DNA of 64,000 nt from a virus. Of this stretch, positions 9,090-17,820 are shown piece after piece (positions within the stretch are counted from its first letter, which is position 1; every line of letters begins with the position of its first letter). A program made the position numbers and the translations under genes. The stretch lies in IMG/VR virus record IMGVR_UViG_3300032287_003559, positions 62,001 to 126,000 of that record. One strand, 5' to 3'. Under the pieces are notes generated by a model. The model had not been told where the DNA came from, did not search any database, and was given only the letters and a program-made list of their open reading frames with translations.

Positions 9090-10458
9090 AGTTGAGTTTT
9101 TGATTTTAAGGAATTTGCTTTATAATGAAGATTATATTAGAAAAGTAATACCTTTTCTTAAATCTGAATATTTTGAAGATCAAAATCAAAAGATCGTTTT
9201 TGAAGAAATATTAGATTTTATTTCGGAATATAATCAACCAGCAACCAAAGAAGTTCTTTGTATTGAAGTAGAAAAACGCAAAGATATTAATGATACATCC
9301 TTTAAAGAAATTCTTCAATTAATTTCTTGTTTAGATGATGTTCCAACAGAGTTTAATTGGTTAGTTTCCACTACGGAAAAGTGGTGTCGTGATAGAGCAA
9401 TTTATCTTGCTCTAATGGAATCTATTTACATTGCTGACGGTAAAGATGAAAAGAAAAATAGAGATAGTATTCCTTCTATTCTTTCTGATGCTCTTGCTGT
9501 AAGTTTTGATAATCATGTTGGTCATGATTACTTGCAGGATTACGAACAAAGATACGAATCATATCACAAAAAGGAGGATAAAATTGAATTTGATCTTGAA
9601 TACTTTAACAAAATTACCAAAGGCGGTCTCCCTAACAAAACTCTTAATATCGCTCTTGCTGGTACGGGCGTCGGGAAGTCTCTATTCATGTGCCATGTTG
9701 CTAGCTCCGTCTTGCTCCAAGGACGGAACGTTTTGTACATTACGCTGGAAATGGCAGAAGAGCGCATTGCTGAAAGAATTGATGCGAATCTCTTGAATGT
9801 TCCAATCCAGGACATTGTGGATCTTCCAAAACAAATGTTTGAAAGTAAGATCACAAATCTTGCTAAAAAAACTCAAGGTACTCTTATAATTAAAGAATAT
9901 CCAACGGCATCAGCACATGCAGGTCATTTTAAGTCACTTCTTAATGAACTTGCACTTAAGAAGTCATTTAGACCTGATATTATTTTTATTGATTACCTTA
10001 ATATTTGTTCTTCCAGCAGGTATAAAGGAAACAGCAATATCAATTCTTATACATTTGTCAAAGCAATTGCTGAGGAACTTAGGGGACTCGCCGTTGAGTT
10101 TAATGTCCCGATTGTCTCCGCTACTCAGACCACTCGTTCAGGTTATGGTAGTTCTGATGTTGAACTTACTGATACTTCTGAATCCTTTGGTCTCCCTGCT
10201 ACTGCTGACCTTATGTTTGCCCTTATTAGTACAGAAGAGTTGGAGGGGTTGGGACAGATATTAGTAAAACAACTTAAGAATCGTTATAATGACCCTACCA
10301 TTCATAAGCGTTTTGTGATTGGTATTGACCGTGCTAAAATGCGTCTTTATGATTGCGAACAATCAGCACAGCAAGATATACTTGACTCTGGAAAAGAAGA
10401 GGAGTATGATTATGAAGAAAAGAAACCTAAAAAATCATTTGAGGGATTTAAGTTTTGA
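9082..10458 (+). CDS. 41: Replicative DNA helicase gp41 (DnaB-like)
   Basis: 458 residues from ATG 9082 (an in-frame GTG at 9079 precedes it directly). It forms the hexameric 5'-3' helicase that, with gp61 primase, makes the primosome. RecA-type core: Walker A GTGVGKS near residues 194-200, a DIIFIDYLNIC Walker B near 298-308, and SATQTTRSGYG near 345-355. The N-terminal 150 residues form the usual helical collar domain. The start overlaps the oxygenase end by 8 bases. Confidence 0.97.
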   Translation: MDKVEFLILRNLLYNEDYIRKVIPFLKSEYFEDQNQKIVFEEILDFISEYNQPATKEVLCIEVEKRKDINDTSFKEILQLISCLDDVPTEFNWLVSTTEKWCRDRAIYLALMESIYIADGKDEKKNRDSIPSILSDALAVSFDNHVGHDYLQDYEQRYESYHKKEDKIEFDLEYFNKITKGGLPNKTLNIALAGTGVGKSLFMCHVASSVLLQGRNVLYITLEMAEERIAERIDANLLNVPIQDIVDLPKQMFESKITNLAKKTQGTLIIKEYPTASAHAGHFKSLLNELALKKSFRPDIIFIDYLNICSSSRYKGNSNINSYTFVKAIAEELRGLAVEFNVPIVSATQTTRSGYGSSDVELTDTSESFGLPATADLMFALISTEELEGLGQILVKQLKNRYNDPTIHKRFVIGIDRAKMRLYDCEQSAQQDILDSGKEEEYDYEEKKPKKSFEGFKF

Positions 10459-10925
10459 TTAATATTGAAAAACAAACCCTTTCTAACGGATATACTAAAT
10501 TTACTATGACTGATAATAAAGTAATCGATACAAACAAATATATTGAATTTGTTCGTCAAACTACAAGTCCTGCTAGTAGTGATTTTGCTCAACTTCTTGC
10601 TCGTATGACTGAACTTGAAGCATCTAATGATGCCGATGTTCCTCGTCTTCTTACTGCTGCACTTGGTATGAGTGCCGAGGCGGGTGAGTTTACTGAAGTT
10701 GTTAAAAAGATTTTCCTTCAGGGTAAACCTTATAATGAAGAAAATGTTTTTCACTTGAAGCGTGAACTTGGAGATATCTGTTGGTATCTTTCTCAAGCAT
10801 TTATGGCTCTTGATACTAACTTCGAAGAGATTCTTAAAATGAACTATGAGAAGTTGAGTGCTCGTTATCCTGAGGGAACTTTTGATGTTTATCGTTCTGA
10901 AAACCGTGTGGAGGGAGACCTATGA
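10455..10925 (+). CDS. mazG: MazG-like nucleotide pyrophosphohydrolase
   Basis: 156 residues from TTG 10455, chosen because GAGGGA lies 8-12 bases upstream; the alternative ATG at 10506 has no such site. The family hydrolyses NTPs or alarmones; cyanophage MazG has been proposed to act on ppGpp or dGTP/dCTP pools. The helical metal-binding core is seen as LGMSAEAGEFTEVVKKI near residues 75-91 and LKRELGDICWYLSQAF near 102-117 (the ExxE...ExxD pattern). Overlaps gp41 by 4 bases. Confidence 0.93.
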   Translation: MINIEKQTLSNGYTKFTMTDNKVIDTNKYIEFVRQTTSPASSDFAQLLARMTELEASNDADVPRLLTAALGMSAEAGEFTEVVKKIFLQGKPYNEENVFHLKRELGDICWYLSQAFMALDTNFEEILKMNYEKLSARYPEGTFDVYRSENRVEGDL

Positions 10926-11107
10926 CTAAAGAAAAGCAAGTAACAATCAAAATGGATGCTCGCGCCGCTGCAGCAGTTCGTCAAGTTCTATTTGATTCTC
11001 AAAAAGGATATACTTATAATGAAGTAAGTGTTCCTCCTCGTATTGCTGATATTCGTGGAGTTATTCAACAACTTGATGATAGTATTGGTGCTGTTCTTGG
11101 TATTTGA
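10922..11107 (+). CDS. 61-residue conserved cyanophage protein
   Basis: No recognised family. It has a basic N-terminus, a short amphipathic helix (DARAAAAVRQVLFDSQ) and a second helix (IADIRGVIQQLDDSIGAVL). It overlaps mazG by 4 bases and is the last gene before a strong terminator, so it belongs to the early/middle operon. Confidence 0.75.
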   Translation: MTKEKQVTIKMDARAAAAVRQVLFDSQKGYTYNEVSVPPRIADIRGVIQQLDDSIGAVLGI

Positions 11108-11110
11108 TTG

Positions 11111-11137
11111 TGACCTCCTTCGGGAGGTCTTTTTTTA
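11111..11137 (+). terminator. Terminator closing the replication operon
   Basis: Perfect GACCTCC/GGAGGTC stem with a TTCG tetraloop and seven T. Confidence 0.95.
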
Positions 11138-11143
11138 TAAATA
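11136..11143 (+). promoter_or_regulatory. T4-type late promoter (TATAAATA)
   Basis: Exact octamer starting within the T-tract of the terminator, 22 bases before ATG 11165. Marks the switch to the late structural block. Confidence 0.75.
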
Positions 11144-11164
11144 ACTAAAAAAGTATTTCTAACC

Positions 11165-12085
11165 ATGGAAGGCAAGCACATAAAAGATTTGATGGAAGCA
11201 TATTTGCAAATGTATGCTCCTAAAGAAGAAATTGAAGAAGGCAAATCTTCCAGACCACGCTATCCTGGTGGTAGAGGTGTATTAGACCAGGAAAGAAGAG
11301 ATGAAAAGAGAGAAGCATCTGCCGAAAACATGCGCGGTCATACTGCAGGTGCTGGTACAGTAACAAAAAATCCAAAGAAACTCCGTAAGCAAAAGGCTAT
11401 GGGAGAACTTGGCGAAGCAGTAAAGGGTGCTGACCCAGAAATGAGAAAGGCAGCATCTGCAGAAAGAAGAGCGGGTGATAAACCTCTTTCTAAAAAAGTT
11501 GGTGATGCACACGCTGCTAATATGGCAAGAAAGATTAGATTTTCTGATAAAGTTACCAAAGCAAAGGGTCATATTCCTGGATATGCTTATGCTGAAGAAG
11601 TAGATATCTTTGATGTTGTCCTTGAGTTCCTCCAAGTAGAAGGTATTGCAGATACTCTAGAAGAAGCAGCATGGGTAATGGCAAATCTTATTGATGAAGA
11701 GATTGTTTCTGATATTCTTGATGAAGCATCATACTCTGCAAAAGCAGCAAGAGCAGGTAAGGATATTGGTAAACCTGGTAAAGCATTTGCAAAGATTGCT
11801 GCTTCTGCCGCTAAGCGTTATGGATCTAAAGAGCGTGGTGAAAAGGTAGCAGGTGCAGTTCTTGCAAAACTTCGTAAGGAAGAAATAGAACTACTTGACG
11901 AGGTATTAGATACTCCTGAAAAAGCAAATGAATATGCCAAGAAGAATGTAAAATCTATGCTTGGTGCTTTCGCTAAAGGTGTTGTGAATAAAGATATGAG
12001 TCAAATGAAAACTATTAAGAAAAGAACTGAAGGTGCAAAGATGGCAAAAAGAAAGGCAGAAAGAAAGGCAGCAGAAGAAAACTAA
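11165..12085 (+). CDS. Lys/Ala-rich probable virion protein
   Basis: 306 residues, not matched to a named family. It begins EGKHIKDLMEAYLQMY, an opening that recurs with variation in cyanophage structural genes, followed by long basic low-complexity stretches and an acidic hydrophobic segment (EVDIFDVVLEFLQVEG, residues 142-157) plus IDEEIVSDILDEA. The late promoter just upstream and the position in the structural block support a virion or prohead-core role. Charge and composition suggest an internal head protein. Confidence 0.7.
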   Translation: MEGKHIKDLMEAYLQMYAPKEEIEEGKSSRPRYPGGRGVLDQERRDEKREASAENMRGHTAGAGTVTKNPKKLRKQKAMGELGEAVKGADPEMRKAASAERRAGDKPLSKKVGDAHAANMARKIRFSDKVTKAKGHIPGYAYAEEVDIFDVVLEFLQVEGIADTLEEAAWVMANLIDEEIVSDILDEASYSAKAARAGKDIGKPGKAFAKIAASAAKRYGSKERGEKVAGAVLAKLRKEEIELLDEVLDTPEKANEYAKKNVKSMLGAFAKGVVNKDMSQMKTIKKRTEGAKMAKRKAERKAAEEN

Positions 12086-12107
12086 ATAACCACGGAAGGT
12101 TGCTCCA

Positions 12108-12136
12108 ACCCCTTGACTTTTTAGTTGGGGGGTTTT
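12108..12136 (+). terminator. Terminator before tRNA-Ala
   Basis: CCCCTTGAC / GTTGGGGGG hairpin with G-T pairs, then four T. It shares bases with the following promoter. Confidence 0.65.
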
Positions 12137-12141
12137 ATAAT
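12112..12141 (+). promoter_or_regulatory. Sigma70-type promoter for tRNA-Ala
   Basis: TTGACT at 12112-12117, 18-base spacer, TATAAT at 12136-12141; the tRNA begins 10 bases further on. The -35 lies inside the terminator hairpin. Confidence 0.8.
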
Positions 12142-12151
12142 ATCTGTACTC

Positions 12152-12224
12152 GGGGAATTAGCTCATTTGGTAGAGCACTGCCTTTGCACGGCAGGGGTGA
12201 CCGGTTCGAGTCCGGTATTCTCCA
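12152..12224 (+). tRNA. tRNA-Ala (anticodon TGC)
   Basis: 73-nt cloverleaf: acceptor GGGGAAT/ATTCTCC, anticodon stem CTGCC/GGCAG with loop TTTGCAC, and a TTCGAGT T-loop. No CCA is encoded. It is isolated from the main tRNA array and stands between structural genes. Confidence 0.95.
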
Positions 12225-12254
12225 CTTCTAAATACTTAAAAAAGTATTGTATAA

Positions 12255-13262
12255 ATGGCGGTTTTATCGGGAAAAACTACAGCAGGTGAAAGTGCCTTTG
12301 ATAAGTATATAAAAAATAATCCAAAATGGAAAGATTTGGATTTATTAGTTGAAGAAAAAATGGAGGCAGTTTTTTATAAAGAAAATAAAAAAGATATCCA
12401 TAGTATGCTTTCATCTGGAACAAAACTTGAACTAGTTTCAAATCAACAAATTTCAATAGGAAATTTAAAATTAGCTCATGTAAAAGTTGGTACTAAAAGA
12501 GGTTATGTTCCTATCAATAAAATTAGAAAACCAACAAAAACAAATGTTTTGGCTGCAGAAGAGGCAGCCATGAGAGATTTGAATAATCTTATCCAAAAAC
12601 TTGTTACCCAAATTGGACCTATTAAAATATGCACGCCTGTTGGAACTTATGAAGGTATAACGGGAGTCCGGAATATTACCGAAAAAGTTCTTGGTAGAGA
12701 AGCAAAAGCAGACTTTGCTTTAGTCGCAAATGGTAAAGATAAAATATTCATTTCCCATAAAAAAAGTGGAGGTCCTGCAGCATATCAACAATATGGTGGA
12801 GTTTCTCCAAAGTCTGGATCACAATCTAAACCAACATTAATATATGATAATAAAGAGGTGCAAGATTTTTTGATGAAAGTTACCTCTTATATTGAGAATG
12901 ATAAGTTAGTTCATCCAGTGTATTCTTCTGTACTAAGTGATCAATTGATTAATCAATCTGTTTTTGGTCCTTCGTATGGAGGAAATTTTGGAATAGATAA
13001 TGTTCAATGTATCGGACAAGGGGATCCAATTCTTAAACCAAAAAGAAATGAAGAATCTTGTTTTACTTTAGATTTTTCAGATCATGTTTCTTGGAATGGG
13101 GATACTTCTTATTTTAAAACAGGTCAATATAAAGCTGTTTTTGCTGCTACTTTTAGAGCCGGAAGAGGATTTGATGTTGGTGGGATAAGATATAATGGAG
13201 CTAGAGTCGCTATTTATCCAATAGCCTTGGTTCAGAATAGAAGTGGCGCTAAAGAGATTTAA
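12255..13262 (+). CDS. Conserved cyanophage protein, possible nuclease-like core
   Basis: 335 residues; no firm family. The middle part contains AKADFALVANGKDKIFISHKKSGGPAA split by a turn (an Asp-x-Ala-Leu-Val strand followed by an Ile-Ser-His-Lys strand), an arrangement reminiscent of the PD-(D/E)xK nuclease core, and a later YGGNFGIDNVQCIGQGDP segment. Gene position among structural genes argues for a virion-associated protein. I would not assign nuclease activity from this alone. Confidence 0.7.
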   Translation: MAVLSGKTTAGESAFDKYIKNNPKWKDLDLLVEEKMEAVFYKENKKDIHSMLSSGTKLELVSNQQISIGNLKLAHVKVGTKRGYVPINKIRKPTKTNVLAAEEAAMRDLNNLIQKLVTQIGPIKICTPVGTYEGITGVRNITEKVLGREAKADFALVANGKDKIFISHKKSGGPAAYQQYGGVSPKSGSQSKPTLIYDNKEVQDFLMKVTSYIENDKLVHPVYSSVLSDQLINQSVFGPSYGGNFGIDNVQCIGQGDPILKPKRNEESCFTLDFSDHVSWNGDTSYFKTGQYKAVFAATFRAGRGFDVGGIRYNGARVAIYPIALVQNRSGAKEI

Positions 13263-13288
13263 TAAATATAAGTATATCAACACAAAAT

Positions 13289-14563
13289 ATGAAAAGTTTC
13301 CTTAATTTTCTAACTGAAGCAAAAGAATCGCAGGCAGCAATGCAAGCGAAAAAACTTGGATATACTGGAGACGGTCATGGCGGATGGTTAGATCGTTCCG
13401 GTAAACTTGTTGCAAGAACAGATAAAGGAAAACTTAAGTATATTGATGGACGCCAACCAAAAGGCGCAGAACAACCCGCAGGACAAGCACCTACAGGAGC
13501 AGCAGCATCCTCTCCCCAACCAACTGCAGCAGCACAAGCACCTGCACCACAACCTCAAGCAGCGCCAGGACAAGCACCAGAAGAGCAACCTGCAGAAGAA
13601 CTCCCACCACTTACTGTTGTCTTTGGTCGATTCAATCCACCAACAGTAGGACACGAAAAACTTCTCAAGTCCGCAAAGAGAATTTCTGCTGGTGGAGATA
13701 TTAAGATATATCCTTCAAGAACTCAAGATCCAAAGAAGAATCCTTTAGATCCAAATTCTAAAGTTTCATACATGAAAAAAATGTTCCCTGAGTTTGAGGA
13801 GAACATTATTAATGATGATGATATGAAAACAATTTTCGATGTTCTTGTAAATGCTAATGAAGATGGATATACAAATGTAAATATTGTAGTTGGTTCAGAT
13901 CGTCAAGCAGAATTCGAAAACCTAGCACAAAAGTATAATGGAGATCTTTATACCTTTGACCAGATCCGCGTAATCTCTGCTGGAGTAAGAGATGCTGATG
14001 CTGAAGGTGTTGAAGGAATGTCAGCATCTAAGATGAGACAGGCAGTGATGGATGATGACTTTAAATCATTCCGCAGAGGAACTCCAAAAACACTTGATGA
14101 TGGAGAAACTCAAGCACTTTTCAATGCTGTTCGTCAAGGAATGAATGTTAAGAAATCAAAAGTCAAGAAAGAATCATACTCTTTATGGGAGATTGCTCCA
14201 AAGTATGATATGAGAAATCTTCGTGAGAATTATGTAAGAGGAAAAATATTTAATATTGGTGATAAGGTCGAGAACTTAAATACTGGATTGGTTGGTGAAG
14301 TAATGCGTAGAGGAACTAATCATTTAATTTGTGTAACTGAAGAGGGTTATATGTTTAAGTCTTGGATTAAAGATGTGATGGAAGCATACCAAGAAAAAAA
14401 AGTCGATTCTATTCAAAGAGTTTCTGGAAAACCTAATACTTTGGTTGGAACTGAAGGATTCAGAAAACTTGCGATGAAGATGGCTTCCACAAAAAGGATT
14501 ACTAATTTTAATGTTGAGCAATTCATAAATAAGTATAAGGCAAAGAAAGTAAGTACTTATTAA
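13289..14563 (+). CDS. Structural-type protein with embedded cytidylyltransferase-like (HxGH) domain
   Basis: 424 residues in four parts. An N-terminal MKSFLNFLTEA module is followed by a Pro/Ala/Gln-rich linker (about residues 56-105). A nucleotidyltransferase domain (about 108-285) has the GRFNPPTVGHEKLL signature (T/HxGH motif) and the GMSASKMRQAV signature (the ISxS-type phosphate loop). A C-terminal SH3-like piece (about 310-370) carries FNIGDKVENLNTGLVGEV. The catalytic domain is of the NMN/pantetheine/glycerol-3-phosphate transferase superfamily; its substrate is not deducible. Late-gene context suggests the protein is packaged or acts in head assembly. Confidence 0.82.
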   Translation: MKSFLNFLTEAKESQAAMQAKKLGYTGDGHGGWLDRSGKLVARTDKGKLKYIDGRQPKGAEQPAGQAPTGAAASSPQPTAAAQAPAPQPQAAPGQAPEEQPAEELPPLTVVFGRFNPPTVGHEKLLKSAKRISAGGDIKIYPSRTQDPKKNPLDPNSKVSYMKKMFPEFEENIINDDDMKTIFDVLVNANEDGYTNVNIVVGSDRQAEFENLAQKYNGDLYTFDQIRVISAGVRDADAEGVEGMSASKMRQAVMDDDFKSFRRGTPKTLDDGETQALFNAVRQGMNVKKSKVKKESYSLWEIAPKYDMRNLRENYVRGKIFNIGDKVENLNTGLVGEVMRRGTNHLICVTEEGYMFKSWIKDVMEAYQEKKVDSIQRVSGKPNTLVGTEGFRKLAMKMASTKRITNFNVEQFINKYKAKKVSTY

Positions 14564-14564
14564 G

Positions 14565-16070
14565 ATGTCAATCAATCCACTGAACGATATATCAAAAATT
14601 TATTTGGAAAGTGTTTCTAAGTCTTCTTATCTTGAAACTGATATGAAGAAGAGACAATCTGAAAACGAGAAAGCTATTGCTGATATGAAAAAAACAGCCG
14701 CATACAAAAGTATGGCGGCTGCTGCGGCAAAGAAATTTGATGAAGGATTGGATCCTGTAGGAAAGGAAGATTCTGATGTTGATAATGATGGTAAGAAAAA
14801 TACAAAATCAGACAAATATCTTTTAAATCGCAGAAAGCAAATCAATAAAGCAATTGAAACGCAAGAAGAAGCAAAAAGATGGTGGGATGATGATGGTGAT
14901 GGAAAGGGGTGGGAAAAGGGAGAAGTTTCTGGTAAGTTTAAGAAAAATAAAAAAGTGACTAAAGAAGGATTTTCAAATTGGAGACAAGATCTTTCTGAAG
15001 TAATGACTGATACTGAATTTGGTAAAAAAATAAAAGAGAAAAAAATTAAAAATAAAATTAAAATTAACCCTTCAATATCAGAAACAGTTGAAAATCTTGG
15101 TGGTACTCTGATAGAAATGGTTGAAATTGATGAAGTAGAATTTGTTGTTGAAAGTGTTTATGATGAACTTTTGGAGGAGGGATATGATGAGGATGATATT
15201 GAAGAAGCAATTGAGTATGCTTTAACCGAAGCGACAGTTACTTATGGACATGATACTGATAAACCTCATCAAAAGAAAAGTGGTGCAGGTCATCTAGTTA
15301 AAGCAGTCGGTAGACTTGCAAGACAAAAACTTGCAAGTAAAGTTAGTGGTGCTAAAAAAGCAGCTGCTGGTGCAGTTGCAAAAGGAGCAAGAAAGGTTGC
15401 TAAAGGTGCATTAGGTGTTGCTCGCAAAATGGAAGGTGGCGATAAAAAACCAAGCACAGCACATACTAAGACAAGAACTGCATCAACCTATCGTGGTGCT
15501 GGTGTGGGGCAAAAAGAAAAAGTAAGTAGTGGTTCTTATACTGGACCTGCTAAAAAGAAAGCAGAACCAGTTGCTGATCCTTGGGAAGGAAGTGCAGTAA
15601 CTCCAACAAAGGCAAAGGCAAAAACTAAAAAAGCAGCAGCACCAAAAGCAAAGGCACCTGCAGCAGCTGCTCCAAAGAGAAAGAGAAAGTCTAAGTTAGA
15701 TTCTCTGCTTGCTGATATTAGAAGTGAGCAAGTTCATATTGATGAAAAAACTTTGACTGCCGCAGAAACAAAGGAAAAGGAAAGAATTGTAAAGTCAATG
15801 AAGGATAAAGCGGCAGATTTTGAAAAAAGATATCCTGGTCGCGGAAAAGAAGTTATGTATGCTACTGCCACTAAAATGGCAAAGAAAATGGCAGAACAGG
15901 CAATGGAACTGCAACCAAAAACGCAACAAACCGGCAGTCCACAGCAGGATGCAAAAACAAGATCTGCTGCACAAAAAGCCAAGCAAACTGCAATAAGTAT
16001 TAAACAAAAAGAACTTCAAGCACTTAGATCAACCCCAGCAGGAACTCCTGTTTCTGGATTTGGTGGTTGA
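14565..16070 (+). CDS. Lys/Ala-rich protein with an EF-hand-like loop
   Basis: 501 residues. The opening SINPLNDISKIYLESV is typical of cyanophage late genes. Near residue 66 DSDVDNDGKKNTKSD has the DxDxDG calcium-loop pattern, with a second WDDDGDGKGWEKGE near 106. A folded acidic region (residues 170-220) is followed by a long Lys/Ala/Pro tract with histone-like composition. It starts one base after the previous stop. DNA binding inside the head is plausible from the charge; function unknown. Confidence 0.72.
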   Translation: MSINPLNDISKIYLESVSKSSYLETDMKKRQSENEKAIADMKKTAAYKSMAAAAAKKFDEGLDPVGKEDSDVDNDGKKNTKSDKYLLNRRKQINKAIETQEEAKRWWDDDGDGKGWEKGEVSGKFKKNKKVTKEGFSNWRQDLSEVMTDTEFGKKIKEKKIKNKIKINPSISETVENLGGTLIEMVEIDEVEFVVESVYDELLEEGYDEDDIEEAIEYALTEATVTYGHDTDKPHQKKSGAGHLVKAVGRLARQKLASKVSGAKKAAAGAVAKGARKVAKGALGVARKMEGGDKKPSTAHTKTRTASTYRGAGVGQKEKVSSGSYTGPAKKKAEPVADPWEGSAVTPTKAKAKTKKAAAPKAKAPAAAAPKRKRKSKLDSLLADIRSEQVHIDEKTLTAAETKEKERIVKSMKDKAADFEKRYPGRGKEVMYATATKMAKKMAEQAMELQPKTQQTGSPQQDAKTRSAAQKAKQTAISIKQKELQALRSTPAGTPVSGFGG

Positions 16071-16112
16071 ATTAATAAATAGGTTAGGATAAATCTTAAC
16101 AAGGAGGTTATT

Positions 16113-16301
16113 ATGTTAACTAGCACGCTATTATTAACGATCGTTAAAGGAATTAGTGTAGCAAACGTTCAACTTATTCTTGGTATTCTTCTTGCTATTT
16201 CGGAAGTTCTTGGTGCTGATCCAAGAGTAAAATCAAATGGAATCGTTTCATTTATTCTACTTCAAGCACAAAATTTCTTAAAGGCAAAAAAAGGAGAGTG
16301 A
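16113..16301 (+). CDS. 62-residue membrane peptide
   Basis: Strong AAGGAGG site 6 bases before the ATG. Mostly hydrophobic (LLLTIVKGISVANVQLILGI) with a basic C-terminus (LKAKKGE). Could be a small membrane or virion-associated protein; no family recognised. Confidence 0.72.
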   Translation: MLTSTLLLTIVKGISVANVQLILGILLAISEVLGADPRVKSNGIVSFILLQAQNFLKAKKGE

Positions 16302-16328
16302 ATTAAGACAAAATAAAATAATTATAAA

Positions 16329-16356
16329 CAGAGGCTGGTATCAGTCTCTGTTTTTT
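16329..16356 (+). terminator. Terminator
   Basis: CAGAG-CTG / CAG-CTCTG hairpin (one internal mismatch) and six T, running directly into a late promoter octamer. Confidence 0.88.
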
Positions 16357-16363
16357 ATAAATA
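16356..16363 (+). promoter_or_regulatory. T4-type late promoter (TATAAATA)
   Basis: Exact octamer abutting the T-tract, 34 bases upstream of ATG 16398. Confidence 0.75.
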
Positions 16364-16397
16364 TTTCTACGAATTAAAATTAGTAAAGGTAAAAAGA

Positions 16398-17174
16398 ATG
16401 GCACTCTGGGGCATCTCAACAACCACTGAAACAGCAGCAAATAATTATGCGCTTCCAAAGCACATGTCTGAAAATGATAGAAATAATACTCCTTGGAATT
16501 GCTTTGCAGACGTTCGTGGGTGGATTTATAGAAGATATCATTCTAGCGAACAATCTGGTCTTTCAACCGATTACTATGATGAAGTAATTGTTCCAGTTGT
16601 TGGACTGAACACTGGAAATGATTCTCCAGGAAATGGTGCAAATAATACTGGTATTGGAAGTGCAACTCCTGTCGCAGTATTCTTCGAAGATCCAAATAGA
16701 TCTTCAAGAATTTCCGTAGGTGGAGGAGCAACTTCTGGATTCTCTACAACTGGAACTGCATATGTTCATGTTGTATGGAATGAAAATGTTTATTGTAGTG
16801 CTGGAGCAACTGTTTTACTTGGACAGTTTAACGCTGCTGGTGTTTCAATAGGTACAACTGTTGCGACTGCTGCTTCAGTAGCACCAAACTGTGCAGTTTC
16901 TGCATATGCTAATGATGCTGGTTATCTTCTTTATAATAATTTTAATGGACAAATTTCAAACCGAGTAGCATTTGCATTTACTGCATCTGGTGCTGGAATT
17001 GGTACAGTGTTTAGAATTGTTCTTACTCCTGGAGTTGTAGGTACAATTACAGATTTCTCTGGTGGTGGAACGGCAAATAAATCCTTCCCCGCTGATATTT
17101 TGAGAAATGTTGGTGGCGCAGGGACAACTGGATCTGTAGGCATTGGAACAACTACTCTAACAATTACTGCTTGA
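16398..17174 (+). CDS. Virion structural protein (unassigned)
   Basis: 258 residues, Gly/Ala/Thr/Asn-rich, beta-type sequence with a FADVRGWIYRRY segment near residue 36 and repeated GIGT(A/T) turns, ending VGIGTTTLTITA. The VGIGTTT turn also occurs in the tail fibre at 55604. The late promoter in front and the composition fit a tail or neck component. The T4 counterpart cannot be named from sequence alone. Confidence 0.72.
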   Translation: MALWGISTTTETAANNYALPKHMSENDRNNTPWNCFADVRGWIYRRYHSSEQSGLSTDYYDEVIVPVVGLNTGNDSPGNGANNTGIGSATPVAVFFEDPNRSSRISVGGGATSGFSTTGTAYVHVVWNENVYCSAGATVLLGQFNAAGVSIGTTVATAASVAPNCAVSAYANDAGYLLYNNFNGQISNRVAFAFTASGAGIGTVFRIVLTPGVVGTITDFSGGGTANKSFPADILRNVGGAGTTGSVGIGTTTLTITA

Positions 17175-17180
17175 TATTAA

Positions 17181-17573
17181 ATGATTTTTAATGAATTGAA
17201 TGAAGATAATTTTTTATTATTTGCTATTAAAAATTATGAAAATCCTCAGGCTGTAACCAGAGAAGATTTTGAAAAAGATCTTAATCATTTTAAATATATC
17301 AAAAGACTCTTAAAAAGATATAAGAATACTGGTGAGCTAAAAACTCACCTTCTTCTTAATCATTTTATTGTTCTTTATAATATCTTTGGTGAAGCAACAA
17401 CACCAATGCTATTTTTTAAAATTGAAAAAGATCTTTGGTCTTCAATGAAAAGTTTTATTATTTTTCTAGGTAGACTACCAGAATATCCAAAATCTACAAT
17501 TCATGATATTAAAGTTGATTTTAATTGTTTAGAAGAACTTTACAAAATCTACAATGGATCGCAAGAAAATTGA
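17181..17573 (+). CDS. Conserved helical phage protein (130 aa)
   Basis: Almost entirely helical. DLNHFKYIKRLLKRYKNTGELKTHLLLNHFIVLYNIFG (residues about 35-72, given here only in outline) is the conserved core of a small late-gene family found in T4-like cyanophages that has no assigned function. Six bases after the previous stop; overlaps the next ORF by 20. Confidence 0.72.
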   Translation: MIFNELNEDNFLLFAIKNYENPQAVTREDFEKDLNHFKYIKRLLKRYKNTGELKTHLLLNHFIVLYNIFGEATTPMLFFKIEKDLWSSMKSFIIFLGRLPEYPKSTIHDIKVDFNCLEELYKIYNGSQEN

Positions 17574-17757
17574 CTGGATTATTTCACTAATAAGAGAAGA
17601 AATGGTAACTTCTTCGCCAACAAATAATGTTGGTTCTGGAAAAATTGCAGGAACTCCTCAAGCAGATCCTGGAAATCCTCCAGTGTTTGGAAAGAGGAAG
17701 AAAAATATATATCTCGGAATTGGTTCTCGTAAAAAGTGGATGAAACCAAAAAACTAA
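17554..17757 (+). CDS. 67-residue basic protein
   Basis: Begins inside the previous gene (DRKKIDWIISLIREEM helix), then a Gly/Pro-rich linker and a basic C-terminus (RKKNIYLGIGSRKKWMKPKN). No family recognised; the helix-linker-basic layout suggests a small virion or assembly factor. Confidence 0.7.
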   Translation: MDRKKIDWIISLIREEMVTSSPTNNVGSGKIAGTPQADPGNPPVFGKRKKNIYLGIGSRKKWMKPKN

Positions 17758-17820
17758 ATAATTTTAATACTACTTGGGGTATTTGTTTCGTAGTAAAGAA
17801 ATAATATCTTTAATTAGAAA

